64,000 nt of DNA. Origin: Diphasiastrum complanatum (lineage: Eukaryota > Streptophyta > Lycopodiopsida > Lycopodiales > Lycopodiaceae). Position 1 is the stretch's first letter, and every line of letters begins with the position of its first letter. Under the pieces are notes generated by a model, which did no database searches, was not told the origin of the DNA, and was given only the letters and a program-made list of their open reading frames with translations. The translations under genes were made by a program, and so were the position numbers. Below are positions 48,207-62,879 of this stretch, piece by piece. Where the stretch lies: contig CM055111.1 in the NCBI GenBank assembly GCA_029204225.1, positions 8,818,864-8,882,863 of the forward strand, read 5' to 3'.

Positions 48207-48965
48207 ACCTCCCATGACCTCCTTGATAGAGTTGGGATCATCTTTACTCCTTACTTTCAATGGAACATGTGTAAAACATTTGGATCCATTATATCCTCAA
48301 GTTCTCAACATTAGGCTTCTTCTTATACAACAATTCATAAGTGTTCTACCTCCAATAGCAAGATTAGGCAACAAATTGCATAAGTAGTTTGCACAAGTGA
48401 GAGCCTCACCCCAAAAATGTCTTTGGAAGACATGCATCCAACCTCATAGCTTTTGCACATTCATAGAGCTCAGTTTTTCCTCTCGGCCACTCCATTTTGT
48501 TGAGGTGAATAAGGACATGTAAGTTCCCTTTTGATGTCTTGTTGCTCACAATACTCTTGGAATTTGGTGGAGAAAGTTTCAAACATCATTGACATTGAAG
48601 AGAAGAGATAAATCTATATGAATCTTGAATAGTCATTAATAAAAGATAAACATAGATGCACCACCATTGCTTTTAGTTGAATAGAAATGCACATTCAAGT
48701 GGATTAGTTGAAAAATTTCTTGAGAGGAAGTAGAACATCTTGGAAATGGCTTTCTATGTGCTTTTTCCAAAGCACAAGCCTCACAAGCATGAACATTTGA
48801 TTAACAAATTGGCAATGCCCCGCACCAACTCGACATCACATATGCAATCGCCTATGGAATGCAGTTCATTCTTTATTGCATTTATTCTGGTCATATATGT
48901 TTGAATGTGCTCCCACCATTCGAGAACTATTCGATTTTGACTTCAAAAACATGATCCTATGATGG
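48207..48965 (-). pseudogene. copia gag and integrase fragments, right-arm copy
   Basis: Counterpart of 19,336-20,058. The minus strand carries the gag IGDxICDVELVRG words near 48,810-48,870, then integrase words (NGVAERKN near 48,480-48,505). Both arms have the same deletion of the protease and integrase centre, so the deletion predates the duplication. Confidence 0.7.
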
Positions 48966-48969
48966 ATTT

Positions 48970-49620
48970 GATATAATAATTTCCATTCAATATCTGCAGC
49001 TTGTACAACAAAAGGATGCTTTTAGTTGTGCATGGTTCGTCCTGTATAATACAAAGCTCTTTTTTGAGTGGTACAATCTACAAGTCAATGTCGATATTGA
49101 CAAGGTAATAATTTGCTCATTTGTTTCATTCTAATTATTATTTATTTAGTGTCATTGTTAGTAATTTGCTCATTCACTTGGTTTGTCATGACAATTCACT
49201 CTTGACTTGTACAATCCCGATGAAGTGTATAGATTGCGGCAAGAGTTGGTCAAAACTTTTGTACAGAATGGTGTAAGTTTTGTGCCAGAGCTTGAGGGCA
49301 TGAGAAATAATGTTGCTCCTGCCTTAACAGCCTTTTAGGTTGCTCTGGATGCAGATCTTATTATATACAATCAAAGAGACATAAAAGTCCTTCCTAATAC
49401 AGAGGAAGGCGAAATTACAAGATAGGAGATTGTTGCCTTGACAGCTCCTGATACTGATATAGAAGATAAAGATAAACTTATTGAATAGGATTTCAAATGT
49501 AAATATGTATATATTACTATCCAAAAAAGGAGATACAATCTTACATGTAAACAACCCATTTATGGGATTTTTATTGATATCAATATAGATTCTTATAATC
49601 AAGTTGTGTCCATAGTACAA
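48970..49620 (+). pseudogene. Ulp1-like (C48 peptidase) fragment, right-arm copy
   Basis: After an acceptor ATCTGCAG (to 48,997) the plus strand reads LVQQKDAFSCAWFVLYNTK and LFFEWYNLQVNVDIDK, then a donor GTAATA at 49,104. A second stretch (about 49,210-49,335) reads DLYNPDEVYRLRQELVK and GVSFVPELEG. An acidic tail (about 49,345-49,640) has two stops. The Gln-x5-Cys pair suits the C48 active-site helix. The His and Asp part of the triad is missing upstream. Confidence 0.45.
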
Positions 49621-49979
49621 TACTGGATTGCAATTTTCTAGATTGATAAAATAACAAGATTCTTGTTTTCATATTCAATAGCGATGATGGACATGTATTT
49701 TCAAATAGTAAATCTCAGTGTTCTTCCATCAGTTGGATAGTTTCGCCAATATCTCTGCATTTGATCTCGAGCTCATGTCTTTTACATACCTGCATAAATT
49801 CAACACAAAGTATGTTATATTTAGGATAAAGATTATATGATAAATTTTTGAAAGAAACTATACATAAAGAATAGAGTGTTTACAGTTACTTACGAGTTTA
49901 CCATTTGAAATGAATCTGAAGGCTGAAGGTATATCATGTTGTAGGAGCAACAGTTCCTGCCTGATGTAATCTAGGCTCC

Positions 49980-50577
49980 ATTGCAAGTTAGATCTCTCAC
50001 CAACGAAAGTAGGTCTCAAATTGTCAAAGGACCACTGTCCTCAAAAAATTCAAGAGAAGGAGTAGATGCGTGAGTATACTTACCATTCTATTATAGGATC
50101 TCTTATGTACGCAATGATCTATACCAGGCCAGATATAGCTTTTGCAGTCATTTCTTTAAGTTAGTATATGATGAACCCTGGTGTACCACATTGGAAGGCT
50201 CTTATCAGAGTCATGAGATATCTTCAAGCTACTATGGACTTTTGCATTTGTTATGGAGCAGTCGCTAATGACAAAATCAATTTACCCATTGGTTTTACAG
50301 ATGCAAGTTGGACAGGAGATTAGACACTCGTAGATCCACTTCAGAATTTACATTCTTCCTCAACAATGGTCCAATTTCTTGGAACAGTCGCAAGCAATCT
50401 TCGATAGCTCTATCTTCTACAGAATCAGAGTATATCGTAGCCTCACAAGCTACAAAGGAAGCAATTTGGTTGAGAAACTTTCAAATATTAGAGCATTAAG
50501 CTTGGATGCACACAGAAAGTTCTGTGCAAAGCTGAGTTTAAAGGTCAAGGCATTCATGGATTTAGATTAAGAGAGAG
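49980..50577 (+). pseudogene. copia RNase H region, right-arm copy
   Basis: The plus strand reads SLMYAMIYTRPDIAF-type words at 50,100-50,145, VPHWKALIRVMRYLQAT (about 50,182-50,235), GFTDASW (about 50,293-50,313) and NNGPISWNSRKQSSIALSSTESEYIV (in pieces, 50,350-50,440). RNase H Asp and Glu motifs are visible. A deletion after about 50,490 joins the RNase H to the 3' end of pol. The LTR follows directly at 50,578. Confidence 0.85.
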
Positions 50578-51745
50578 TGTTGGATTATTCTCCTTCCTAT
50601 TAAATGACTAATCGGTTTTTAATCTTCATCCAACTGTTTATCCAGTTTTGCAGAATCTCCCGTGTTTTACACACTATTGAAATACACGGAGTTTGACAAT
50701 AGTGTTAGAAATTTTCTCTCACTACAAAATCCAACATTGTCATCTTTTGCTAAAGTCAATTTTCTCTTAAAGTGACACTGTAAAAAATTGCAAGTAAAAA
50801 TACAGTGTCGCATTTTTTGCATTTGTCACCTGTCACAAATTTTGAGTAAAAATACAGTGTTGCATTTTTTGCATTTTCAAAGTGCCCTAAAAATTATAAA
50901 AAATGACTTGACTAAAGACCTTCTTATTTTTCGCCCTTAGGGATTTTCTCTCACTTTAGCATTTTTGCTTCTCCCTGATGACAGTTTACGTTCATTTCTA
51001 CAGAGTGACAGTCATGTTCATTTATGCAGATAGATTGTTTACGACCAAATGTCACCACTTATCAGCAAGCAACTTCTGAGAAGAACTGGATGAATGTCAA
51101 TAGACTCTAGCCAACTGGCAGCCGCATTTGATGACCTAATTGCTTAGTATAAATAGTTGTTCATATTCCTATATCAACATGATCAGAATTCTCAATTCAA
51201 AAGAGACCAAGTATTGAATAGTTAGCTCTCTTTCAAGCCTACGAGCTTGAACACTCTTGAGCATTCTAGCTCAGTTCTTTAGAGTTGATTAGAGATTGCT
51301 ATTGCACTTATTTCTTATCAGTAGTTGCACTTAATTCAGACTTTTATTTAGTCGCTCAGAAATAGCTCAGAGTACGCGGCTTCGATCCGCAAACTTATTG
51401 TACTTATTTACTTCTGTTTCATTTTATATTGAATCAATACTATTTTTTATCGAGTTCAACTTTGTCTTAGAATGTATGTGTTTCTGTAATTCTTCATGAT
51501 TGGTTATTTTTCTGATACTTCAATGCTTTTAATGTTTGGCTACGTAATCACTGTAGTACTAATGATTTCAAAGTTAGTTACTATAAGATCGAACGAGATT
51601 TTTATCACTATTGTTTGGCTCAAAATTGATAGGCGTAGTCATGCATGAAGAAAGAAGAAGATAGTTTATTCCGCTATGCACAATAAGTTTTCTTTCTTGT
51701 CATTCGATTCTTTTAGACCTATCTTTTACACACCTCTTTCCAACA
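50578..51745 (+). repeat. copia 3' LTR, present only in the right arm
   Basis: It starts TGTTGG after the purine tract AAGAGAGAG and ends CCAACA, a terminal inverted pair, with length 1,168 bp. A TATAAATAG box lies at about 51,149-51,157. It shares a GATAGGCGTAGTCATGC segment with the LTR of element A. The left arm lacks it: there the RNase H fragment joins directly to sequence matching 52,345. Confidence 0.8.
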
Positions 51746-52344
51746 ATTTTGATAGAATAAAGGAATTACCTTTTCTTTTTTTTACAATATATACATCTGG
51801 CCTCTACTAGACCAACCAGTCTACAACTCATACAAGGTTATTATTTCCCAAGTTATTTTTGCAATGTATTGTTGTGAAAGATATCTTCCTTAAAGAGATA
51901 GAAATTTTACTAAATGCCTTTAAAAAAAATAGTTTCATGAAATGGTAAACTTTGTCTTATTATCAGCAAACTTCTTCTTTCGGATTCCTTTCCAGGATTA
52001 TCCTATGTTCTACCACACAATATTAATGGCCTCTTGGTGAGCGAGGGGCTAACTACCCCCTAAGGGATTCACTAACTAAGGGACGGTTGGTGGGTTCTCT
52101 CTCAATCTCTCTCTCATGGGGATGCTTCTATACTTTTAAGGTACCTCCCTACGTTGAACCATGCCAAAGACAGCAAAACTTCTCATCTAAAGGTCCTACA
52201 CCAATAACACTCCTAACCCATACTATAGTATTCAATTTTTTCCTGCCATTTATAATTGATAAGCTCTAACATGGTCTTAAGCTTAGCTTTAACAAATAGA
52301 TAGGATTTGTTGCAACCCCATCAAGGAAAAATACCACTATCCAT
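51746..52344. other. right-arm-only flank
   Basis: Sequence beyond the LTR that has no counterpart in the left arm. AT-rich, with no coding region recognised. A 'ctctctcaatctctctctc' stretch near 52,098 is a short interrupted TC run. Confidence 0.5.
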
Positions 52345-52911
52345 AAAGCTTCCTCACAAACCACTATATATCACCCATCCCGACCAACGTTTATTCACAA
52401 CATGGTGTGAGGAGACTTCAGCAGGTTGCTCATTGTAGAAAGTGCACCCTATCAAGCTTGCCTTCTCTGGTTTCTACTTCATGGTAAGTGGTTTGTTTTA
52501 TCTAGACTTGTTGATGCAATCATTTCTTTAGTTATGCAATCATTTTAGATGTATGTGGGAAGTGTTCTCACTCCACATAAGTAATCATAGCATCTTGATA
52601 ACAAGGATTTTTATTGTGGAAGGTCTGCTGATCACAACGATGGACCATTCACGAAGTTTTTAATTCATTATACTTTGTAGTAGCCCGCTGGCCAGCGATG
52701 GTTCTACCTCATGTTTCTTATTCATTTTTCAATGTGTATACTCATGCTGCATGGACAACAATGGAGCATTTGATAATTTCTTAAAATCTGTCTTTAATCT
52801 ATTCACCATCGATCTATGACATGTATGCCTTGTTGATTGTTTATTCAAGCTAAAATAAAGGCTTAAGAGGGTTTAGGCTTGCTTTGTCAAGGGGAACTAT
52901 GTGAAACTGTG

Positions 52912-52912
<1 letters not shown>

Positions 52913-52963
<51 letters not shown>

Positions 52964-52980
52964 CCACCCACACACACACA
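52913..52980. repeat. compound (TC)n-(CA)n microsatellite
   Basis: About 31 bp of TC followed by about 38 bp of CA with CCCA interruptions. The allelic site of the left arm is a 105-bp GA array (17,102-17,206), so unit composition and length have diverged. Confidence 0.95.
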
Positions 52981-53129
52981 GAGTCAACCATGTCCTCCAA
53001 GGTCATTTTTGGCACAATCAAACTCAATTCTCAACTAATTTCAATGGAATTAGAGGCCTAGACCAAGGTCACCCTACTGATAATGAGTTCATAGAGCTGT
53101 TTGCCAAATTCAGTGAAGAAACGATGAGA

Positions 53130-53560
53130 TAAGGCTATCTTGAAGAAATGGATTTTTCAATCTTTTCCTTGTGATAGGTTCAGGTGATCAAGCGTACTCA
53201 TCAGGAAAGAAGAAGAAAGACAAGTGTTCATGATTGCCAAAAGCCTAGACATTGGGCAAAGGATTTGCCACAAAAAGAAGGCCAATATTAAAAGGGGCAA
53301 GGTGAAACAATTGACCAATCTTATTGAAGATGATCATAATAATGACAATAAAGGTCCAAGTACGACATTTGCTACGACATTGGAATCACAACATTCCATC
53401 GATCACATGCATTGGTACGTGGATTTAGGAGCAACAAGGCATATGACTAACAACAAATTGTGGTTTTAGAAGCTGGAGCTCACCAACGATCGAGACAGAG
53501 TTGTGTCGACGAATGGTGACATGTACCAATTTCATGGAGTCGAATGGTGATGAGTGCCAA
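53130..53560 (+). pseudogene. copia zinc-knuckle and protease fragment, right arm only
   Basis: The frame reads a Lys-rich gag end, then HWYVDLGATRHMTNNKLWF (53,410-53,466), the aspartic-protease motif with Asp intact (D-L-G-A-T), then NDRDRVVSTNGDMYQFHG. It lies before the gag N-terminal fragment (53,590-54,010) and not after it, so this is two rearranged copia pieces. In the left arm about 450 bp covering this piece are missing. Confidence 0.8.
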
Positions 53561-53589
53561 TTTTTGAGGAGTGGGCGCAGTGCCTATTC

Positions 53590-54010
53590 TCATTACAATA
53601 TAAGCCTTTCATTTAGTCTCATTAAGATATTATAGGAGCACTTTTTGGCAGAATGGTAGGATTCGGAGAATTCGTGCTTGGAGAAGTTAGTAAATTGGAT
53701 GAGGTGTCCAATTATAGCATTTGGAAATTCAAAATGAAGAGTATTTTGATGGATAAGGAGCTGTGAGATATCTTCGCTGGGGTGGAGCAATGCCCAAATA
53801 CAACTTCAACCGACATTTGCTCATTCAACAAAAGGGCACAAAAGGCCTTCCATTGATCAATGTGGTCGTGAAGGACCACATCATTGCCCATATCAATGAA
53901 GCTATGATTGCAAGAGGCACTAGAACACTGTTTCAAATGGCGAACCCCTCACAAATGATGTGTATGAGAAGGAAATTAAAAGAAAATTCACTTATGATAG
54001 GTTGTACTTA
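53590..54010 (+). pseudogene. copia gag N-terminal fragment, right-arm copy
   Basis: Plus-strand words: GEFVLGEVSKLDEVSNYSIW (53,665-53,725), KFKMKSILMDKEL (53,726-53,764), a TGA where a Trp is usual, DIFAGVEQC, and after a frameshift VVVKDHIIAHINEAMIARG. It is the better of the two arm copies. The same gag family is seen in element B (the KLDG...WKFKMKNILM helix). Confidence 0.8.
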
Positions 54011-54014
54011 GAAA

Positions 54015-56352
<2,338 letters not shown>

Positions 56353-59300
56353 ATGGAAGGCAACAAAGATCAGAGCGGAGGAGATGTTCACGTGGCTGTG
56401 GAGGTTACTGGGAGTGCATATGGAAGTCATAGTTCGTCTCTTCCAGTTTATCTGAAGGTGAGCCAAATTTGTCCTACAACGTTCTGACGAAGTGCGACTT
56501 TAATTTGCTGAATATATTAACTGATGTGTTGTTATACGCCGAAACTTCCTTGATAAGCCGTTGTTGATGTACCCGCGTGGTTGTTGCTTTTGCTGTGAAA
56601 AAGTTCGAAGACGTGAAGTACAAAATATTGTTGAAGCCCAAGCACAAAATTTCGTGGCGCTTTGTAAAGCCAGCCATTGTGGTTCCGACGGAAAAAGAAA
56701 TTCTGCATGGAGTAAGTGGATCAGTCGCTCCAGGAGAAGTGCTGGCCATCATGGGTCCTTCGGTTTGTGGAAAAACAACGCTTCTCAACGTCTTCGGTGG
56801 CAGAGTATCCCAGGCGAATGTGACGGACAGCGTCACTTACAACGAACTGCCTTACAACAAAAGCCTGAGGAGAAGGTAGTCTGTGACAGTTTTGTGAATG
56901 AAGAAATGCGGTTTTGAAAAGGAACAGTTAAAAGTGAACTTCCATGGGCACAAGTCGTTTTGAGCACATAATATTGCTTGCTGAGTCTTATCTGACGGTA
57001 AAAGTTTTGACTGCAGGATTGGCTTTGTTGCACAAGATGATGTCTTATATCCTCACTTGACGGTGACAGAGACTTTGATGTATGCAGCCTTGTTACGGCT
57101 TCCAAATTCTTTCACCAAACAGCAAAAGATACAGAGAGTAGAAGAGATCAGTATATATCCAACTTGGGCTTGAAAGGTATAATCCCATTATCATAATTCG
57201 CTGGCTGTTAAAATTCCCGCGGCAACCCTTCTTTGATTAGTTTACGGTCATTACAACTAGCTGGATAGGCTTCATGCAAAATATATACTCTGGGATACTC
57301 AGTTTCATCGCGCATGTGGTGCAGATGCCGAGACACTATAATTAGGGGTCGCTTCTTGAGAGGTATTTCTGGAGGGGAAAGAAAGCGTGTTTGCATAGGT
57401 CATGAAATTCTTATAGATCCATCTCTTCTGTTGTTGGATGAACCCACATCTGGATTAGACTCTACCATTGCTCTCAAAGTCATTCAATTAATTCAGAGCA
57501 TAGCACAGGTGATAACATTCCCTGTTCTGTATCAGCAATCACTTTCAATCATGTCTGCGACTCTCTTTTTCGTTATTCTAGGATTGAGTTTGTTGAACGG
57601 TATGGTCCATGCACAGGGAGGGCGGACCGTTGTGACAAGTATTCATCAGCCTTCAACTAGGCTGTTTTATATGTTCAGTAAAGTGATTTTACTTTCAAAA
57701 GGGCAAATTATCTATTATGGAAAAGCTGCTGAAGCCATGGATTACTTTTTTTCAATTGGCTTGTCTCCAGCAATGGCCATGAATCCTGCGCCTGACTTGT
57801 TGTTAGACGTGGCGAATGGTAATTTGGATGCTATCTCTATACCTCCTGCTCTGGATATCAGTAAAGCAACAAAGACGATAAAAAATGAAATTGCAGAAGG
57901 AAACCTTGCACGAAAGAATTTCTCCAGGTACACTGATATACAAACAGATCCAACAAATTAGCACAGCTTACCTGCCTTCACTCATGGCACTTGTGGATAC
58001 CAATCTTATAGATCGACTACTTCTTTTGCTTTTGCAGTATTTAGTGGCGAAGTTCAACCTCGGAACAGTAATACAAGAGAACAACAAGCAGCTGGAATCT
58101 GTATTTTTTAAGGAGGAACTCAAGGAAGCAATTTTGGAAAAACAGGAATGGAGCACAAGTTGGTGGCAGCAGTTTTATGTGCTACTGATACGTGGTCTTG
58201 CTGAGAGAAGGCATGAAGACCTGGGCAGCTATAGAATGTTCCAAGTCACAGCTATGTCGATTATCGTTGGTTTGCTCTGGGGGCAATCAAACACACAAAC
58301 CGAAAATAGGCTTGTTGACCAGGTCTCAAATTTTATTCACTACTAGGATGGCTGACCATAACAATTCTGTTTCTGATCTGACTCGATTCCACACTGCCAA
58401 ATTTCTTGTATTTTCTCATTCTAATTGGTTCTACTTTGTGGGTTAATGTATTGTAATGCTGTCTGTGCCTCTTATAAGCTTCTACTGCTGGGATGATCGT
58501 TAAATGTATTTGTTTGCCAGGTGGGACTACTCTTTTTCATCAGCATGTTTTGGACTTTTGTTCCAATGTTTATGGCAATGCACACTTTTCCTTTGGAAAG
58601 AGCAATGCTTGCTAAAGAAAGAGCATCCAACATGTATAGATTGAGTGCATATTTCTTGAGCCGCACTTTGGGTGATGTCCCCATGGACATGTTACTCATT
58701 TTCACCTTCATAACTATTGTCTACTTTACGACACATTTGCGCATGACCCCTCAAGCATTTATCCTTACACTCCTTACGGTCATTCTTCAAACGATGGCCA
58801 CACAGGTATGCTAATTAGTTAGTCACTTCATTTCATTTGCTAACTATTGAAGGATATATTTTCTCTCCTCTTGTTCTTCTTGTGTGGTATAGGAGAAGCC
58901 CCCCATCCCTACTCCGTAATGTCAAGTGCTCTTGTTTTTGTATTTTGGAGATGACTCCAGATAAATTTATCGAAATGTTCAAGGCATGGTATCTTGGTAA
59001 CTTATTTTTCTTCAATCAAGGGGCTATCTTGATTCTCAATTGGTTGTTTCCATATGGTCAAATATGGCACACAAGGGGCTTGGTTTATTCGTAGGTGCTA
59101 CCATGATGGATGTGAGAAAGGGGACTACTTTGGCTACAGTTCTTATGCACACCTTCATGTTGACTGGTGGTTACTACATTCAGGTGACATTTGCTACATA
59201 ATTGGATAGCTAGTCATTTTTTGTTCTTTTAGTAACTAGACGGTAGGCTTAGTAAATGGTGGTTTTTTTTTAATGTTTTGGTACACATTAGAATGAATGG

Positions 59301-59798
59301 TAGTTTTTTCACAATATACAAAGGACTTGGTGGTTTTGAAAAGCTAAGAAACACCAAGTTTGCTATATTTGACATCTTTTTGGCACATCATGGCAAGTAT
59401 TATACTATATTATTGTTGTATGAAGTTTGAAAAACTATTGTTTAGGTGAGGAAAGTGTATGTGGATTAAGCTTTAAAGAGTTAGAAGAGTTTTTCTAAGG
59501 TCTATAAATACATGGTTTTGGACTCGTTGTTTTGCAGCACATTCTTGTATCAATTAAGTGGTTGAAATATCTTTCCTTCAACTACCAAAGCTTCAAACTT
59601 CTTTGGAAGGTAAAATACAGTGCCAACCAAAGATATAGTTGTTCTAGTCCAGAAGGATGTAGCATCAATACATCACCATCCATCCATAATGTACAACTAG
59701 GTGGTGGTGGTGCAGAGGCTGGGGTATTGCTCTTGTTGTTTGCTGCATATCGAATTTTAGGATATGTTGCACTTTGGAGGATGGAGATAGGGGTATGA
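56353..59798 (+). pseudogene. ABCG half-size ABC transporter (white-brown complex), right copy, broken
   Basis: Exons: 56,353-56,457; 56,604-56,875; 57,017-57,176; 57,325-57,508; 57,617-57,927; 58,038-58,322; 58,521-58,805; 59,076-59,183; 59,538-59,798, with GT-AG joints throughout. An intact product would have about 655 residues, normal for the family. ATPase parts: Walker A reads GPSVCGKTT (Gly to Val), signature ISGGERKR, Walker [13 protein letters not shown], and H-loop SIHQPS in exon 5. Membrane region: exons 6-9, with six spans expected, ending GYVALWRMEIGV. Lesions: a 4-bp insertion (ATAT) in exon 3 near 57,155 and a 1-bp loss near 57,913 in exon 5. Exon 5 is complete here, unlike in the left copy. 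Confidence 0.92.
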
Positions 59799-60335
59799 TA
59801 GGTTTTTTTAGAATCGAACAATTTATAGATGGCCTTTTCAAAATTTTAAGAATTTTGTCCTCTTTGAAATTAATTATGAGGATGCTATCAAACACATATT
59901 AATTCTGGGGAGGTTAACAAGAAATGAGCCAAAGAGTCAATTAACCATGAAGAGCTTGTGGAGAAGGCATCCACAAACACAATTGTTGTTAAAAAACTAC
60001 TTTTACTCATTGTTTGTGAAGAATTCATACTAAAGATACAATGTCGCCCATATAAGTTCGGTTACTGCAATATTACTAGCATATTCCATATAGACTTTTC
60101 CAAAGTCATTGTATACAAATTTTAAAAAAAATATGGCTAAACTAGGTCCCTTAGAGTTTGGAGCATACACTACATGGGTTGCCAAGGTTTGAGCATGCAC
60201 TTTATGGTTGCAATATCTAAATCTACGCAGCTCAATCCATTGCAATAAACTTGAGGATCCAATTACAACATTGCATTTCAACAATTTGGCCAAAGATTAT
60301 CCTATACAAGATTTTAGATCCTAGTACATACTTCA
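59799..60335. other. 3' flank of right ABCG copy
   Basis: Non-coding, collinear with 9,646-10,166. It marks the outer end of the inverted repeat. A poly-T run follows the stop codon, but no terminator or polyadenylation signal was chosen. Confidence 0.5.
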
Positions 60336-60341
60336 AACCAT

Positions 60342-60374
60342 GACGTTCTATGTAGGTTAGAAGCAGGTTGTGCA
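60342..60374. repeat. 33-bp perfect inverted match to 727-759
   Basis: The reverse complement is identical to 727-759. It starts a few bases outside the right-arm boundary, while its partner sits exactly at the copia breakpoint at the left edge of the window. A perfect 33-bp match between two rearrangement junctions is unlikely by chance. Confidence 0.85.
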
Positions 60375-60400
60375 CATTCTATAGAAGTTGAACCAGATAT

Positions 60401-60454
60401 CACTTCTGACCATAGTTATTTGAATCATCTGCCACTTCTGACCATAGTTATTTG
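60401..60454. repeat. local 22-bp direct repeat
   Basis: A 22-bp word beginning CACTTCTGACC occurs at 60,401-60,422 and 60,433-60,454. Confidence 0.9.
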
Positions 60455-61859
60455 CCATTGTTCAAGCTGATTTTGCTCACGTGGCAACTTCCTCACTCCA
60501 GCTTGAACCAAGCCCATTTTCTAGACTTTCAACGAGCCATTGAGCACCTGATTCAATGGAAACTATTTTCTCAATCACCTATTGTTAAGAGACGCTATGG
60601 GAAAATTTTGATTTACAAGGGTGAAAATTGAGCTATCTTGGGGCATGGACATCAAATTTGATATATATTGTGATGTGATTCAATGCCACCAAACTCAATC
60701 AATCTGAATGTACTGCACTTGATATTGGTTTAATTTGATCACTCAATTAGCCATGCCAAGTGACAATAGTTTTAGCTATTTCAAGTGATAGCAACCAATT
60801 CTATCCATGAGAGATTGAACTTGAGTAATTGGAATGTTTCGAAGTTGAGATTGGTTGACATTAGTTACTCGATGATCTATGTCCAATGACAAGGACAAAA
60901 ATCACAACATAAGCATCAAACATGAGCTATTTAGAACGATGTACGTGAATGTCCCACACTCGAGATTCCTCTAATTTAATCACTCAATGTCGACTGACGA
61001 GTGACGAAGAACAAAATTGAGATTTCTTGCATGCAGGCGTCATATTGAAGTTACTTAATTTACAACTTTAGATTTTCCATTCTAATAACAAACTATGGAC
61101 TCCAAAAGGTTCTTCAATATGGTAAATGAACTTACTAATACTCATAGTTATAGATTTAAACAAGCAAACATCTATCTTACAAAAACAAGAACAACTATCT
61201 TACAAAATAGACCCATAACAATATAGCCACTATATGGCCTGCTAACAGAAAATATGTTTACTTATCAAATCCTAAGAATTCATTCACAGTTGAAATCACC
61301 AAGATTGCTCCCAAATCAATGTTTCTCATCATTTCAAAATGGATCCATCATGGATTAAGTACACAATCACCATAATCTCTCTCTAGGTTACTTACAGCAC
61401 GTGTGGGACAGCTCATTGTACTCATCCATATCCACTTTAAATAAGATCCCACTAATTTTGCCACATCATCATTGGTAGTTAGTGTTGACCTTCTAGATTC
61501 CTACAAATCAGGAGATAGGTCCTACAATCTACTAGATTTGACATTTGACTTGTATGAAATCTATATACATTGAATCTGAACTTTTTACATGATATTTCCC
61601 ACGTGTGGACAGGTCCACGTATTGGTCAAGTTTGATTGCTTCATGAATTATGTTAAATGATAAAGAACAAATCACATGTTAGGCATCATATTTGAGAATT
61701 TTTGAGTGATAGGCATGAAATTTGAGTTATTTGATGCCAAAATATATCTTGGTTGATTGACATCAAATTCGAGCTATCTTGAGTGATAGGAATAATTTCA
61801 TCCACAAGAGATCGAATTTGAGCAATCTAAATGTCCTAAAATTGAGATCGTTTCATGTG
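60455..61859. other. no recognisable gene
   Basis: AT-rich DNA with recurrent short phrases of the type GAGCTATCTTG and TTGATTGACAT (60,630-61,800), suggesting degenerate duplication. No coding region supported. Confidence 0.5.
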
Positions 61860-62145
61860 CCAAATCCCAAGCTAATAGCAATAACAATGATAGTAAAACT
61901 AAAAGCAAGAAGAGAACAAGACAATCAAGATAGCATGTCCATAGAAAGCTACAAATGCAATAAACTTATCAAATCTAATAAAAATTCACATATAATCATC
62001 ATGAATTTAGGATCTATGCTTTGATACCAAGAAATGTCATGCCAAATCCCAAGCAAATAGAAATTACAAAAGAAGTAAAGCTAGGAGCAAAAAGAGTACA
62101 AGACAATCATGATAACATATCTATAGAAAGCTAGAAACACAAGGA
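61860..62145. repeat. tandem duplication, about 180-bp spacing
   Basis: The stretch at about 61,860-61,960 recurs at about 62,040-62,140 with several changes (CCAAATCCCAAGC, AGTAAA, GAACAAGACAATCA and ATAGAAAGCTA words in the same order). No coding support. Confidence 0.85.
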
Positions 62146-62879
62146 TCTCCATGGAATTCAATCTCAATAGAAATGAAAGACATAGTACATAGCAATGGAA
62201 ATGAGCACGGATTCATGTAGATAAGGCACATGAGACCTAGCAAAGGAAATCCCCATAGCTCATATTCACAAGGAGGAAGCAAGAAGCTCTCACTTGCAAA
62301 TGAGCCAAAAGATCCCAAAACTTATGTCTCTTGCCTAGTTATAGACAATGCTCTCACTTAGCTAAACATAACTATCTTGAGGGATAATTAGACCATGTTA
62401 AGTGTTATTTAAACTACATTGGGCCCTTATTGGCCTACTATCTTTATTAATCACTTTGGAGGGCCTAAAGAGGACACCGCCTTGTTCTTAAGGCTAATAG
62501 CTCCTTTTGGGCCTACAAAGCTTACATTGGATATTATTTTGCATGTATAAGCATGGATGTACTAAAAGTACATGAGAGATCGACGAGCTTGATTATTCTA
62601 TGTCAAGTCATAGAGATCAAAATCAAGATATCTTGTGTGTAGACATAAAATTGAATCTACTTAAATATCGTAAACACAAGCTTACTCTAACTTGATCAGT
62701 CAATTGGAAATCTCTAGCCATATATGAAGTGATCATAAGTTCCTTGTGTATAAACAAATTCTCCTTGTTAAAGAATTTACAAAACCATTATGTACTTTTT
62801 ATTGAGGCCACATGGAGATGAGGCACCATGATTGCTATCCATTTTTTGAGTTGCTTTAGTATAACATTTCGAACAAAAC
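62146..62879. other. no recognisable gene
   Basis: AT-rich spacer between the tandem duplication and the hAT-like terminal region. Nothing supportable. Confidence 0.5.
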
